Assembly (NCBI GenBank): GCA_023487965.1
Contig: JAMDBV010000007.1
Coordinates: 1-16,499 of the forward strand
Source: Patescibacteria group bacterium
Lineage (GTDB): Bacteria; Patescibacteriota; Minisyncoccia; Phycocordibacterales; PALSA-1337
DNA length: 16,499 nt
Direction of reading: 5' to 3'
Shown here: one piece after another, positions 7,803 through 13,212 of the stretch
Position numbering within the stretch: the stretch's first letter is position 1
Layout of the letters: every line of letters starts with the position of its first letter
The notes under the pieces: model-generated
Database searches by the model: none
Told to the model about the DNA's origin: nothing
The model's input: the letters and a program-made list of their open reading frames with translations, nothing else
Position numbers and translations under genes: made by a program

Positions 7803-8426
7803 TTATTTTACGCATGGGTATTTGCTTATTACCATTTGGACAAACTCAGGAGCAGGGATATCAGAATATTTCCGTCCATCATTTGCAACACCCTCAGGAT
7901 ACGTTGAGACGAGATAATTTTTGAACATCTCGGCAGTAGTTGTACTCTTCACGCCATTTTTCTCGCCTACCAAAATATCATTAACCGAATCATACGTCAT
8001 ACATACAGAATCAGCTGAATTGTTAGTCATAGAAGCAGAATTGTGCGATGCTCCATAAGTCATAATATAAATCAGGCATGTCAGAACAAAGATACCACTG
8101 ATTAACAGCAGAATCGTTGCTATTTTATGCGTATGCCACATTGACGATCTCCATGCTTCAAATTTAATAATCTGTTCTCGAAATACCGTCACGATAATAG
8201 AAAACAAAATAATCACAGCAAAGAAGCCTATAATCGGAAGGGTGTATTCTCGAAAATAGTAAATGGCGATAAGCGCAATTCCACCGATGGCTATAATAAA
8301 AATCCAAAAACCAATCGTAACAAGACCGGCCAAAAGAGCTCTGCCAGGTTCACTAATAAGCAATACTCCGATGGCTATGATTATTAAAAGAAAAATTATC
8401 ATAATATAGTTCAAGATTACTACCAC
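7803..8426 (-). CDS. Polytopic membrane protein with extracytoplasmic C-terminal domain
   Basis: Unrecognised 207-residue protein. Four hydrophobic segments occur at about residues 5-25, 30-57, 63-81 and 101-124. The final ~80 residues are soluble, with Cys142 and Cys205 and the segment DGRKYSDIPAPEFVQMVISKYP. The GTG start at 8426 is supported by AGAGGA 5-6 nt upstream, one of the few clear ribosome binding sites here. It overlaps the end of the 70-residue gene by 7 bp, so the two are probably coupled. An internal ATG at residue 9 is an alternative but lacks a ribosome binding site. The gene sits inside an operon of envelope proteins; no function is assigned. Confidence 0.82.
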   Translation of the reverse strand: MVVILNYIMIIFLLIIIAIGVLLISEPGRALLAGLVTIGFWIFIIAIGGIALIAIYYFREYTLPIIGFFAVIILFSIIVTVFREQIIKFEAWRSSMWHTHKIATILLLISGIFVLTCLIYIMTYGASHNSASMTNNSADSVCMTYDSVNDILVGEKNGVKSTTTAEMFKNYLVSTYPEGVANDGRKYSDIPAPEFVQMVISKYPCVK

Positions 8427-8632
8427 TTATATCCTCTTTTGCTGGTGAATGGATTGATATTGCCGTGATACGACCAATTATCAAATTTTATGTAATTCTT
8501 GTCGGATCGGTAGTAAGGCATGACATAGGTGCCATTTTTTCGGAAGTAGCCGCGAACATGCGTGGCGGCTTGCGCAAAATTGGCTGAACCAAACAACACA
8601 GCGATAAGCAACAGGATGATGACTCTTTTCAT
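8420..8632 (-). CDS. Small secreted protein with NGTYV / DNWSxxGNxNPFT motifs
   Basis: This is a 70-residue protein with a clear signal peptide (KRVIILLLIAVLFGSANFAQA, cleavage after residue 22). The mature peptide is about 48 residues: THVRGYFRKNGTYVMPYYRS, then DNWSYHGNINPFTSKRG. I recognise this pattern (VRGYxRKNGTYVxPHxRS ... NxSxxGNxNPYTG) from short exported proteins in many bacteria. Their function is unknown, and the family name is from memory, not from a search. The gene lies 4 bp after its upstream neighbour and overlaps its downstream neighbour, so it is an internal operon gene. No Shine-Dalgarno is seen before the ATG. Confidence 0.87.
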   Translation of the reverse strand: MKRVIILLLIAVLFGSANFAQAATHVRGYFRKNGTYVMPYYRSDKNYIKFDNWSYHGNINPFTSKRGYKW

Positions 8633-8636
8633 GTGA

Positions 8637-8981
8637 TTATCTGTAGATGAAAATGTAATATAAAAGCGTAATAAGCGCTACGATCTTTGGTATCGCAGAC
8701 CACCACATCAGAAACATTCCTGTGAGCGGCCGGACATTCTTGCCGTGCTCTTTGAGATCAGATAGCGTAGATTCGCCGGATAGCGTGCCTATGATCAGAA
8801 AGAGTATGCAGATGACGATTTTTTCAAATTGCCCTGATACGACCGACAGAATACTGAAGAATATAAACAGGCCAACAAGCATGTAAAAGAACGTTATTAT
8901 CGCTGTGCTTACACCGGTCTGTTTTGTGATAGTAGGGTCATTTAGAATGTCCTGCACGAATTCTTCTTTTTGTGTTTCCAT
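8637..8981 (-). CDS. Small membrane protein, three predicted helices
   Basis: Unrecognised 114-residue protein. A charged N-terminal stretch (METQKEEFVQDILND) precedes three hydrophobic segments at about residues 24-48, 53-68 and 96-112. A polar loop with LKEHGKNVRPLTG lies between the second and third. It follows the 385-residue secreted protein by 9 bp and precedes the 70-residue one by 4 bp, so operon membership is very likely. No ribosome binding site is visible, and translation may depend on coupling. No function can be assigned beyond membrane location. Confidence 0.8.
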   Translation of the reverse strand: METQKEEFVQDILNDPTITKQTGVSTAIITFFYMLVGLFIFFSILSVVSGQFEKIVICILFLIIGTLSGESTLSDLKEHGKNVRPLTGMFLMWWSAIPKIVALITLLYYIFIYR

Positions 8982-8990
8982 GTTTTTCGA

Positions 8991-10148
8991 TTATTTTCTA
9001 TTAAACCAATTAAACGGATTGATTGCTCCAAACAACTTCGACCAAAAACCACCCTTCGGAGAAGGCGGAGTGCTGATGACATATCCCACTGTTCTACTCG
9101 CCGTGCTGGTGGCAGGCTGAACAATGAGAGTAGAGGATGAGACGATGGTTGAGGTTGCTACAATTGTATCCTTGGGTGTTGTAGTCGCCTGTGTCGAGGT
9201 TGCTGTGGGTACAATTTTTACGCGCGGCTTTACTGGCGCAGATACAATTGGAGTCTTTATGCTAACTGGATTTTGTGGAGCTACAACGGGTAATGGTGCT
9301 GACGAGGTTATCGGGGTGTCGGATACGCACGAACTGCTATTGACCCCAGGCACCACATAGATGTGATATCCAGCCGGACAGGTACATTGGTTGGAAGAGG
9401 TAGCATAGATTTCACCCTGTCTATGGCAGTAATCTACCATAGACTGCATTTGCTTGGCCTTTTCGAGCTGTTGCTGGATTCCTTGCTCTAGGTTATTAAG
9501 GTTGTAATTTAGCTTGGTGAGATTATTCAGACACATCATGTCGCTCTGCACTTTCGGATCGTTCGATACCATATTAGCGGCAGTAGGATTGCAAGACTGT
9601 CTCAAGTCAAGCTCCTGTTGGTCGTATTGACGATTTATAGCACTTGTTAGTGATGTCGTGTCGGGACTAGTATCAAAATAACCTGCTTGTGCGGCTCTTG
9701 CGATTCCAGCATGAATTGCCGCTTGCCTTTGTTGTTCAAGCTGTGTCAAGCCGAGCTGACATCCAGAAGCGACGGCATTTGCATAATCTTGATTGGCATT
9801 AGCAACATTCTGGTCATCTCCCAAGGTCTGCTTTTCAGTTGTGATTGCCTGTTGAACGATTGATCGTACCAGCTCACGAGTAGCATCATCTTGACTTGTA
9901 TAATTCACCAGAAATTGAGCGCCGTATCCTGGGCTACATATATTAGCACTGGCGACGCACTCATTCATGGCATAATAGCTCACCGAGCTTTCGGTGCCAT
10001 CAATACAGATGGCGTTGCCATCAAGCGCGGCTCCGGCCGAGCAGTCCACGCCGCCATGATACGAACATGCACCAGAAGTGGCCAGCGCGGTTTTATCTGC
10101 TATAAAAATTGAAACGAGACAAGCAAGTATTAAAATTGATTTTTTCAT
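8991..10148 (-). CDS. Secreted coiled-coil protein with N-terminal CSYHGGV module and Trp-rich C-terminal motif
   Basis: This is a 385-residue protein with a signal peptide (cleavage near residue 23). Residues ~25-64 form a Cys-rich module, SGACSYHGGVDCSAGA...CIDG...C, whose CSYHGGV resembles the DUF3761 CSHHGGV element at 5863-6231. Residues ~85-240 are helical and Gln/Ala/Leu-rich (coiled coil likely). A second Cys-rich patch follows (YCHRQGEIY...CTCPAGYHIY, ~240-275). A Thr/Ser/Pro/Val stalk (~280-362) leads to GFWSKLFGAINPFNWF, an aromatic amphipathic tail likely to sit in a membrane. Together these suggest an extended envelope protein anchored at its C-terminus. A terminator-like hairpin precedes it in the operon (10210-10227), so it may also have its own promoter, which I cannot place. 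Confidence 0.87.
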   Translation of the reverse strand: MKKSILILACLVSIFIADKTALATSGACSYHGGVDCSAGAALDGNAICIDGTESSVSYYAMNECVASANICSPGYGAQFLVNYTSQDDATRELVRSIVQQAITTEKQTLGDDQNVANANQDYANAVASGCQLGLTQLEQQRQAAIHAGIARAAQAGYFDTSPDTTSLTSAINRQYDQQELDLRQSCNPTAANMVSNDPKVQSDMMCLNNLTKLNYNLNNLEQGIQQQLEKAKQMQSMVDYCHRQGEIYATSSNQCTCPAGYHIYVVPGVNSSSCVSDTPITSSAPLPVVAPQNPVSIKTPIVSAPVKPRVKIVPTATSTQATTTPKDTIVATSTIVSSSTLIVQPATSTASRTVGYVISTPPSPKGGFWSKLFGAINPFNWFNRK

Positions 10149-10209
10149 GTGGACGTATGCTCAAACCTTTTCCTATTACGACATATATGAATAATATTAT
10201 TTATAAAAT

Positions 10210-10227
10210 CCCCTTAAATTCAAGGGG
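10210..10227 (-). terminator. Intergenic hairpin CCCCTT/AAGGGG followed by a T-rich stretch
   Basis: On the minus strand CCCCTT-GAATTT-AAGGGG overlaps the TGA of the gene at 10220-10810 and is followed by ATTTTAT. It is a 6-bp perfect stem with a modest T-tract, so it may act as a partial terminator that lowers expression of the five downstream genes. The 71-nt gap to the next ATG is the largest inside the operon. Confidence 0.55.
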
Positions 10228-10810
10228 TAATATACGTTGTTCCATCACTACCGAAAGAAGTACCGCCCATATGTATGTATGTTGTTCCATTGCTACCGAA
10301 GGTTGTATTTCCCATACGGATGTATGTCGTTCCATCGCTACCAAAAGAAGTATTACCCATATGGTTGTAAGTCGTTCCATCGCTACCGAATGTAGTAGCA
10401 CCCATATTTATATATGTTGTTCCATTGCTACCGAACGTAGTACTGTTTCCAGCATCGTTATCTATGGTATCTACAGCCCTATTATGACTCGGGATAGTGT
10501 AAGTATTATTTATAGGGTTTATGTAAGGGGATAAAGATACAGGTTTGATGATTTTACTATTCGTAGATTTATTATTTCTATAGTCGATGGGAACATACAC
10601 TGCCTGCCGCTGTTGTATCATAACGGCTCCTTGATTTGCTTGAGAATTTTGTTGGCTAGCCTGTGACGCAGAAGTTTTTTCGGATGGAATTGTATCGAAT
10701 AATCTACTCCATATACTCCATGAAACCGGATTCCACCAAGAGGCAAATGCCATTTGAGGCAATATAAACGATATCAATACGGCCGTGAGAAAAATGATAC
10801 GATTTTTCAT
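10220..10810 (-). CDS. Secreted repeat protein (TFGSDGTTY 15-residue repeats) with Trp-rich N-terminus
   Basis: This is a 196-residue protein. After a signal peptide (cleavage near residue 24), the mature N-terminus is SWWNPVSWSIWSRLFDT, an aromatic membrane-seeking motif echoing the C-terminal tail of the 385-residue protein. A Ser/Gln/Asn-rich linker spans ~43-120. Residues ~124-194 hold almost five copies of a 15-residue repeat of the form TTFGSDGTTYxxMGN. Similar strings of (S/T)xFGSDGTTYxxIGN repeats occur in short exported proteins of diverse bacteria, function unknown. The repeat probably forms a beta structure on the surface. The ATG overlaps the stop of the preceding gene (ATGA), so the two are translationally coupled. 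Confidence 0.87.
   Translation of the reverse strand: MKNRIIFLTAVLISFILPQMAFASWWNPVSWSIWSRLFDTIPSEKTSASQASQQNSQANQGAVMIQQRQAVYVPIDYRNNKSTNSKIIKPVSLSPYINPINNTYTIPSHNRAVDTIDNDAGNSTTFGSNGTTYINMGATTFGSDGTTYNHMGNTSFGSDGTTYIRMGNTTFGSNGTTYIHMGGTSFGSDGTTYITP
10226..10441 (-). repeat. Tandem 45-bp repeats encoding the TFGSDGTTY units
   Basis: Nearly five 45-bp units in frame lie within the gene at 10220-10810. The most constant part on the plus strand is GTTCCATCGCTACCGAA and variants of it. Divergence among units is mostly at third codon positions and at the residue before MG, so the protein repeat appears to be kept by selection. Confidence 0.9.
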
Positions 10811-11373
10811 ATGTTAGACTTGTTTAAGTATTTTGGTAAAAGATTCCATTGAAATTTTGAAATGAACTTTGTATCACTACTATATTCCGATCCAAAATAC
10901 GTTCCATTTGTGAACCCCGTCCCTGACCATCCTTGATCGCAGTGCCAATTTTTTCTATCCACAACCACGCAGTTTTGGAGGCGCGTTAACGTGCCGTCTG
11001 TTGACTCTATAACAGTTTGAGTATTAGCGTTTACTTTGAAATCCATTCGAGGCAAGGCCTTACCATTATATTCAGGATATAGTGATATCTCAGAGTGTAG
11101 AAAGCCTAAATCAATCCCTCTGAATCCAATGATAATTGCGTAAATAACTGCACATATCATTACAATTCCAAGAGTTGTTTTTAATAGAGTCTCTAAAATT
11201 CTAGTCCACCGATTGATAAAAGATTTTGTGCTAATAAGAAAGCTCTGAGGAAATATTTTATGCACCATCTTGTTCAAGAACACACTTCCTTTTTTAGATA
11301 AGAACAGCCAAAAAACAACGATTGGGAAAACAATATAGACTGACGCTAATAGTATGCCGAGTAGTATGTTCAT
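10807..11373 (-). CDS. Membrane protein with exported Cys-containing C-terminal domain; first gene of the operon
   Basis: Unrecognised 188-residue protein if started at the ATG at 11373. The frame stays open upstream to a GTG at 11445, but that extension runs through the structured leader and terminator-like hairpin and is rejected. Hydrophobic segments are at about residues 4-26 and 67-85. The C-terminal part (~90-188) is soluble and contains LQNCVVVDRKNWHCDQGW, with Cys134 and Cys145 near a conserved-looking NWxC, plausibly a disulfide in an exported domain. It is the leader-proximal gene of the minus-strand envelope operon and overlaps the next gene by 4 bp (ATGA). No ribosome binding site is seen before the ATG. 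Confidence 0.8.
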   Translation of the reverse strand: MNILLGILLASVYIVFPIVVFWLFLSKKGSVFLNKMVHKIFPQSFLISTKSFINRWTRILETLLKTTLGIVMICAVIYAIIIGFRGIDLGFLHSEISLYPEYNGKALPRMDFKVNANTQTVIESTDGTLTRLQNCVVVDRKNWHCDQGWSGTGFTNGTYFGSEYSSDTKFISKFQWNLLPKYLNKSNI

Positions 11374-11380
11374 GATTATG

Positions 11381-11529
11381 CAAAAAGCCCACCGCAAGGT
11401 GAGGACTTTCGCCCTCCGCACCGGTTTCCCGATGTGGCCAGACACGGCAACCCTTACGATGGGTTTTTTATCCGTGTCTGGACTACTGTGCCATGCCGCT
11501 ACAAAGCGGTTTAGGCCATATTCAATTGT
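11381..11529 (-). promoter_or_regulatory. Structured 5' leader RNA of the envelope operon, riboswitch-like
   Basis: Read on the minus strand from the predicted start near 11529, this ~150-nt leader folds into successive stems. (a) CCGCT-4 nt-AGCGG (11496-11509). (b) A 10-bp perfect stem CCAGACACGG/CCGTGTCTGG (11472-11481 with 11438-11447), with a nested AACCC/GGGTT. (c) A GAAA-capped hairpin with stems CAC/GTG and CGG/CCG (11419-11436). (d) GAGGGC-GAAA-GTCCTC (11401-11416). (e) A terminator-like hairpin that overlaps (d) and ends 8 nt before the ATG. Stems (d) and (e) share 11401-11403 and cannot both form fully, the usual layout of an attenuator or riboswitch expression platform. I cannot match the fold to a known class. 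Confidence 0.6.
11382..11403 (-). terminator. Terminator-like hairpin at the end of the operon leader
   Basis: On the minus strand CTCACC-TTGC-GGTGGG is followed by C and TTTTT (complement of 11382-11386). The 6-bp stem includes one G-U pair. It lies 8 nt upstream of the first ATG of the operon, so termination here would silence all seven genes. The antiterminator candidate is the GAAA-capped hairpin at 11401-11416. Confidence 0.6.
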
Positions 11530-11535
11530 GCTGTA

Positions 11536-11565
11536 ACTATAGCACTAAAATTTCCCGCGGGAAAT
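11536..11565 (-). promoter_or_regulatory. Operon promoter with overlapping 16-bp palindrome (possible operator)
   Basis: The minus strand carries an extended -10 TG-C-TATAGT (TATAGT at 11536-11541). The -35 region has only a poor match. That region is occupied by ATTTCCCGCGGGAAAT (11550-11565), a perfect 16-bp palindrome well placed for a dimeric repressor or activator. A related palindrome is found at 5846-5860. Confidence 0.55.
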
Positions 11566-11594
11566 CCACTGCTTATCTATTGATTATTCTAGTC

Positions 11595-11893
11595 GATCGT
11601 GTATCATATATAACTAGAGTAACCACGATCTTACAAAAAGACCCACCTCTATGTGAAAGGCAAAGGTAGCCAAAGAAGACTCGGCAACCGTCTTTCTAAA
11701 GTCATAGAGAATAGGGAATTGTTGTTAGGCACCTCACTATATAAAGATATCTTTGACTGATTATAATTTAACTTATTGTTCGCTTGTAACTTGTCGTAAG
11801 TAGTCCTTCGGAGACTGTCGTAAGACAGCATTGAGAGGCCGGAATAACAAATGATTGCGCTTTTTTGCGTGGTCGTTTGTTGCTCCGGCTTTT
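11595..11893 (+). ncRNA. Candidate structured non-coding RNA with intrinsic terminator
   Basis: There is no plausible ORF, but dense secondary structure is visible on the plus strand. GATCGTG/CACGATC (11595-11601 with 11624-11630) comes first. A three-way junction follows: P1 CTCTATG/CATAGAG (11647-11653 with 11703-11709), P2 GGC/GCC (11659-11671), P3 AAGAC/GTCTT (11676-11694). Downstream are a UUCG-capped hairpin (11802-11816) and a GUAA-capped hairpin CTGTC/GACAG (11815-11828), then the terminator. Possible promoters are TTGATT/TATCAT (11580-11585, 11602-11607) or TATAAT at 11762-11767, so the RNA may be about 280 or about 125 nt. The family is unknown, and the exact ends are uncertain. Confidence 0.5.
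11838..11893 (+). terminator. Strong intrinsic terminator of the candidate ncRNA
   Basis: GCCGGA (11838-11843) pairs with TCCGGC (11884-11889), and AACAAATGA (11846-11854) pairs with TCGTTTGTT (11873-11881, one wobble), capped by a GCGC/GCG stem. TTTT follows at 11890-11893. Confidence 0.8.
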
Positions 11894-11915
11894 AAATTTT
11901 ATAGCCCTCAATATC

Positions 11916-11940
11916 GACTAGCGCAAAAACGCTAGTCTTT
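11916..11940 (+). terminator. Second intrinsic terminator, 8-bp perfect stem
   Basis: GACTAGCG (11916-11923), loop CAAAAA, CGCTAGTC (11930-11937), then TTTTCGTCTTTT. This is a textbook plus-strand terminator only ~23 bp after the previous one, so it is either a back-up or the end of another short RNA. Confidence 0.8.
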
Positions 11941-11976
11941 TCGTCTTTTGTGAGATTACAGAACCAAACGACATAA

Positions 11977-12060
11977 TTTCGAGGCAAAACATAGAAGTCT
12001 GTCACGGACTCACTAGGTGTCGATTTGCCTCGAAACCAAGTGGGTCGGTGACAGATTTTT
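11977..12060 (+). other. Pseudoknot-like interleaved inverted repeats followed by T-run
   Basis: Arm A, TTTCGAGGCAAA (11977-11988), is perfectly complementary over 12 bp to A', TTTGCCTCGAAA (12024-12035). A' lies in the loop of a second stem, B (11998-12014) with B' (12039-12055), 17 positions with one mismatch and one wobble; its outer part is TCTGTCAC/GTGACAGA. TTTTT follows B' at 12056-12060. The order A-B-A'-B' permits an H-type pseudoknot or two exclusive folds, one of which resembles a terminator. It lies 27 bp upstream of the small gene at 12087. A CATAAT box (11972-11977) with TTGTGA (11948-11953) could be a promoter, but its start site would fall inside arm A. Confidence 0.55.
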
Positions 12061-12086
12061 AATTACTAACATAACCCAAAAATCCA

Positions 12087-12302
12087 ATGAGATCTTTAGA
12101 ACGGCGCTTCAAAGCTTTACGCAAAAAAGATAGCGACCTAAGTTCGTTTATCTGTTTTGGCAGGGCGGTAACGTCACAGAGATTCAGCAAGAGGACGATT
12201 CAATATTGGTTTAGAAGGCTTGTCGATAAAGATGATTATGAGGTTAGAGATAAAGGCAGGCTTTTGAGACACATGTATGAATTATCAAAAAATTATAAAT
12301 AG
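12087..12302 (+). CDS. Small basic protein, CPR-type conserved hypothetical
   Basis: This is a 71-residue, strongly basic protein (RRFKALRKKDSDLSSFICF, QRFSKRTIQYWFRRLVDKDDY). From memory, small CPR proteins with the pattern RRFxxxxKKxxxxSSxxCFxxA...FSKxTIxxWFxKLVDKDDY exist beside mobile or accessory genes; I have not been able to search. The TIxxWFxxLV segment looks like a helix-turn-helix recognition element, so DNA binding is a reasonable but unproven guess. The ATG has no Shine-Dalgarno. It stands downstream of the pseudoknot-like structure at 11977-12060, which may control it. It is the first gene of the putative integrated module that ends with the recombinase. Confidence 0.7.
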   Translation: MRSLERRFKALRKKDSDLSSFICFGRAVTSQRFSKRTIQYWFRRLVDKDDYEVRDKGRLLRHMYELSKNYK

Positions 12303-12392
12303 ATTGAGGAAGACATAAATCGCTAACGAAATTGCTCTCAGAAGGATTAAATCAGCGGACAATGCCTTCCGTATAACTAATTCGAATAAAAA

Positions 12393-12713
12393 ATGAAAAA
12401 CGACGATTTCACAGTTGAAGTCAGGGCATTCAAAACGCCACGCGGAAAACTCGTAGGGACAGCATCAATCATGTACATGAATCCAGATACAGACGGTCTT
12501 AGGGTCAGTGGATTTAAGATTTTGACTGAAGGGAAATTTAGCACGGGGTTTACCGATGAAGACGGTAACATCATATGGGTCGCGCCTCCGGCATACCATG
12601 ATCCGGTGGTCGGGAAATACAACCCCATGTTCTTTTTGGCAAAGCCGTTATGGCAAGCCTTGGAGGCCAAGATCCTCTCGTCCTTCTCGGCTCAAAAGCA
12701 TCGCGCGCGTTAG
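12393..12713 (+). CDS. SpoVG-like domain protein
   Basis: This is a 106-residue protein. The N-terminal VEVRAFKTPRGKLVGTASIMY resembles the first strands of SpoVG (xxVRxFxxxxGxLxAxASVxF). It continues with LRVSGFKILTEGK and then WVAPPAYHDPVVGKYNPMFF, matching the SpoVG pattern of GxKIxEGxxGxFVxxPxRK...YxxxxxP. A final helix (LAKPLWQALEAKILSSF) matches the expected position. SpoVG proteins bind nucleic acids and act as regulators in Firmicutes; the role here is unknown. A TATAAC box at 12372-12377 would give a leader of about 9 nt. The last codons overlap a GCGCGC hairpin (12703-12718), and the following inverted-repeat element begins right after the stop. Confidence 0.65.
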   Translation: MKNDDFTVEVRAFKTPRGKLVGTASIMYMNPDTDGLRVSGFKILTEGKFSTGFTDEDGNIIWVAPPAYHDPVVGKYNPMFFLAKPLWQALEAKILSSFSAQKHRAR

Positions 12714-12891
12714 CGCGCCTTATCGTTCTGAGTTATTAGAGAGTCTATATAGTACTAGAACCATATAGTTCACTATTATGTTCTACTACCTTAACTAGCA
12801 ATTACTATATTGTTCCGACCAATCTAATAACTCTGAACGATAAGGAATAGAGGACTCATATAGTACATAGTACTAATAGCTCCTTACCCCA
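12703..12891. repeat. Inverted-repeat-rich spacer: 128-bp element with 23-bp terminal inverted repeats
   Basis: Arms at 12718-12740 and 12823-12845 are complementary at 22 of 23 positions (left arm begins CCTTATCGTTCTGAG), enclosing 82 bp. A GC hairpin GCGCGC-GTTA-GCGCGC (12703-12718) adjoins it on the left. On the right a further stem TAAGGA/TCCTTA encloses TAGTAC-ATA-GTACTA. The interior contains GAAC-6 nt-GTTC. No coding potential is seen. It may be a MITE-like element, a recombination site or a large terminator; no target-site duplication is obvious. Confidence 0.75.
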
Positions 12892-13074
12892 ATGATTTCC
12901 TTATCAGAATGCAGACGAATACTTGGCCAAACCGCGAAGCGCCTCTCTGACGACGAGGTATCTGGTATTCGTGATGCACTTCGGGAGCTTGCGGAAATTA
13001 CCTTGGAAACATTGGATGACGGAGCCAAAAATGGTGTCAATAATTATCCACCTAAAGCCGTGAAAAAAATGTGA
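12892..13074 (+). CDS. Small acidic protein upstream of the recombinase
   Basis: This is a 60-residue protein. The core SECRRILGQTAKRLSDDEV followed by a helix (IRDALRELAEITLETL) matches, as I remember it, short proteins often encoded just before serine recombinases in CPR genomes (xxExRxILGxxAxxxSDxEVxxIRDxLxxLAEI). No function is known. The ATG lacks a Shine-Dalgarno site and lies just after the AT-rich inverted repeats. The stop (TGA at 13072-13074) is 8 bp before the extended -10 of the recombinase leader transcript, so the recombinase is probably transcribed separately. The tail NYPPKAVKKM is basic. Confidence 0.7.
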   Translation: MISLSECRRILGQTAKRLSDDEVSGIRDALRELAEITLETLDDGAKNGVNNYPPKAVKKM

Positions 13075-13088
13075 CGAAATGCTATAAT
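13060..13088 (+). promoter_or_regulatory. Promoter of the recombinase leader transcript
   Basis: A perfect extended -10, TG-C-TATAAT (TG 13080-13081, TATAAT 13083-13088), has GTGAAA at 13060-13065 as a weak -35 with a 17-bp spacer. The predicted start near 13094-13095 coincides with the first base of the inverted repeat GCAACACAAG. Confidence 0.7.
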
Positions 13089-13094
13089 AAACAC

Positions 13095-13195
13095 GCAACA
13101 CAAGGAGTCACGATGTCTATTTTTATTGAATATAGAAAGCGGGTAGCAGAGCTTCTTGTGTTGCAACTTGAGGCATCTACTGTTACCCGCTTTCT
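13095..13195 (+). promoter_or_regulatory. Interleaved inverted repeats (A-B-A'-B') in the recombinase leader
   Basis: A, GCAACACAAG (13095-13104), pairs with A', CTTGTGTTGC (13155-13164), 10 bp perfect. B, AGAAAGCGGGTAGCA (13134-13148), pairs with B', TGTTACCCGCTTTCT (13181-13195), 15 bp with one G-U. Because B lies between A and A', the two stems form a pseudoknot or alternative hairpins. A ends within the Shine-Dalgarno of the leader ORF; A', B and B' are inside its codons, so ribosome movement would decide which stem forms. Confidence 0.7.
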
Positions 13196-13199
13196 GTAA
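13113..13199 (+). CDS. 28-residue leader peptide upstream of the recombinase
   Basis: An ATG with the best ribosome binding site in the window (AGGAG at 13103-13107, 5-nt spacing) opens a 28-codon frame. The peptide starts MSIFIEYRKRVAELL and ends in VTRFL, with TAA at 13197-13199, 13 nt before the recombinase ATG. The recombinase itself has no Shine-Dalgarno, so reinitiation or coupling after the leader stop is plausible. The codons contain three of the four arms of the interleaved inverted repeats, so translation of the leader should remodel the RNA. The peptide matches nothing I recognise; its value is probably regulatory. Confidence 0.65.
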   Translation: MSIFIEYRKRVAELLVLQLEASTVTRFL

Positions 13200-13212
13200 T
13201 TCAAAAACTATT

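Noticed and set aside
10226..10441. CRISPR array
   Set aside because: The 45-bp units are contiguous, in frame and coding, with no unique spacers and no cas genes nearby.
10109..10534. 141-codon plus-strand frame with apparent repeats
   Set aside because: Its repeats (RSIATE-like) are the antisense reading of the 45-bp repeats of the secreted protein gene on the minus strand.
11374..11445. Upstream GTG extension of the first operon gene
   Set aside because: The extra 24 codons run through the hairpins and T-run of the leader, lack a signal-peptide-like start and have no ribosome binding site; the ATG at 11373 is preferred.
11505..11520. GGCCTAAACC on the minus strand, as in the c-di-GMP-I riboswitch Vc2
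   Set aside because: The other required elements (CACGCA, GGGCAAACC, GGGACGCAAAGCC and the tetraloop receptor) are missing, so the ten-base match is taken as chance.
11649..11831. 60-codon minus-strand frame in the ncRNA region
   Set aside because: No start signal or motif. The region is dominated by complementary stems and a plus-strand terminator.
12718..12845. Integron attC site
   Set aside because: The arms do not show the RYYYAAC and GTTRRRY core sites, and no tyrosine integron integrase is present.
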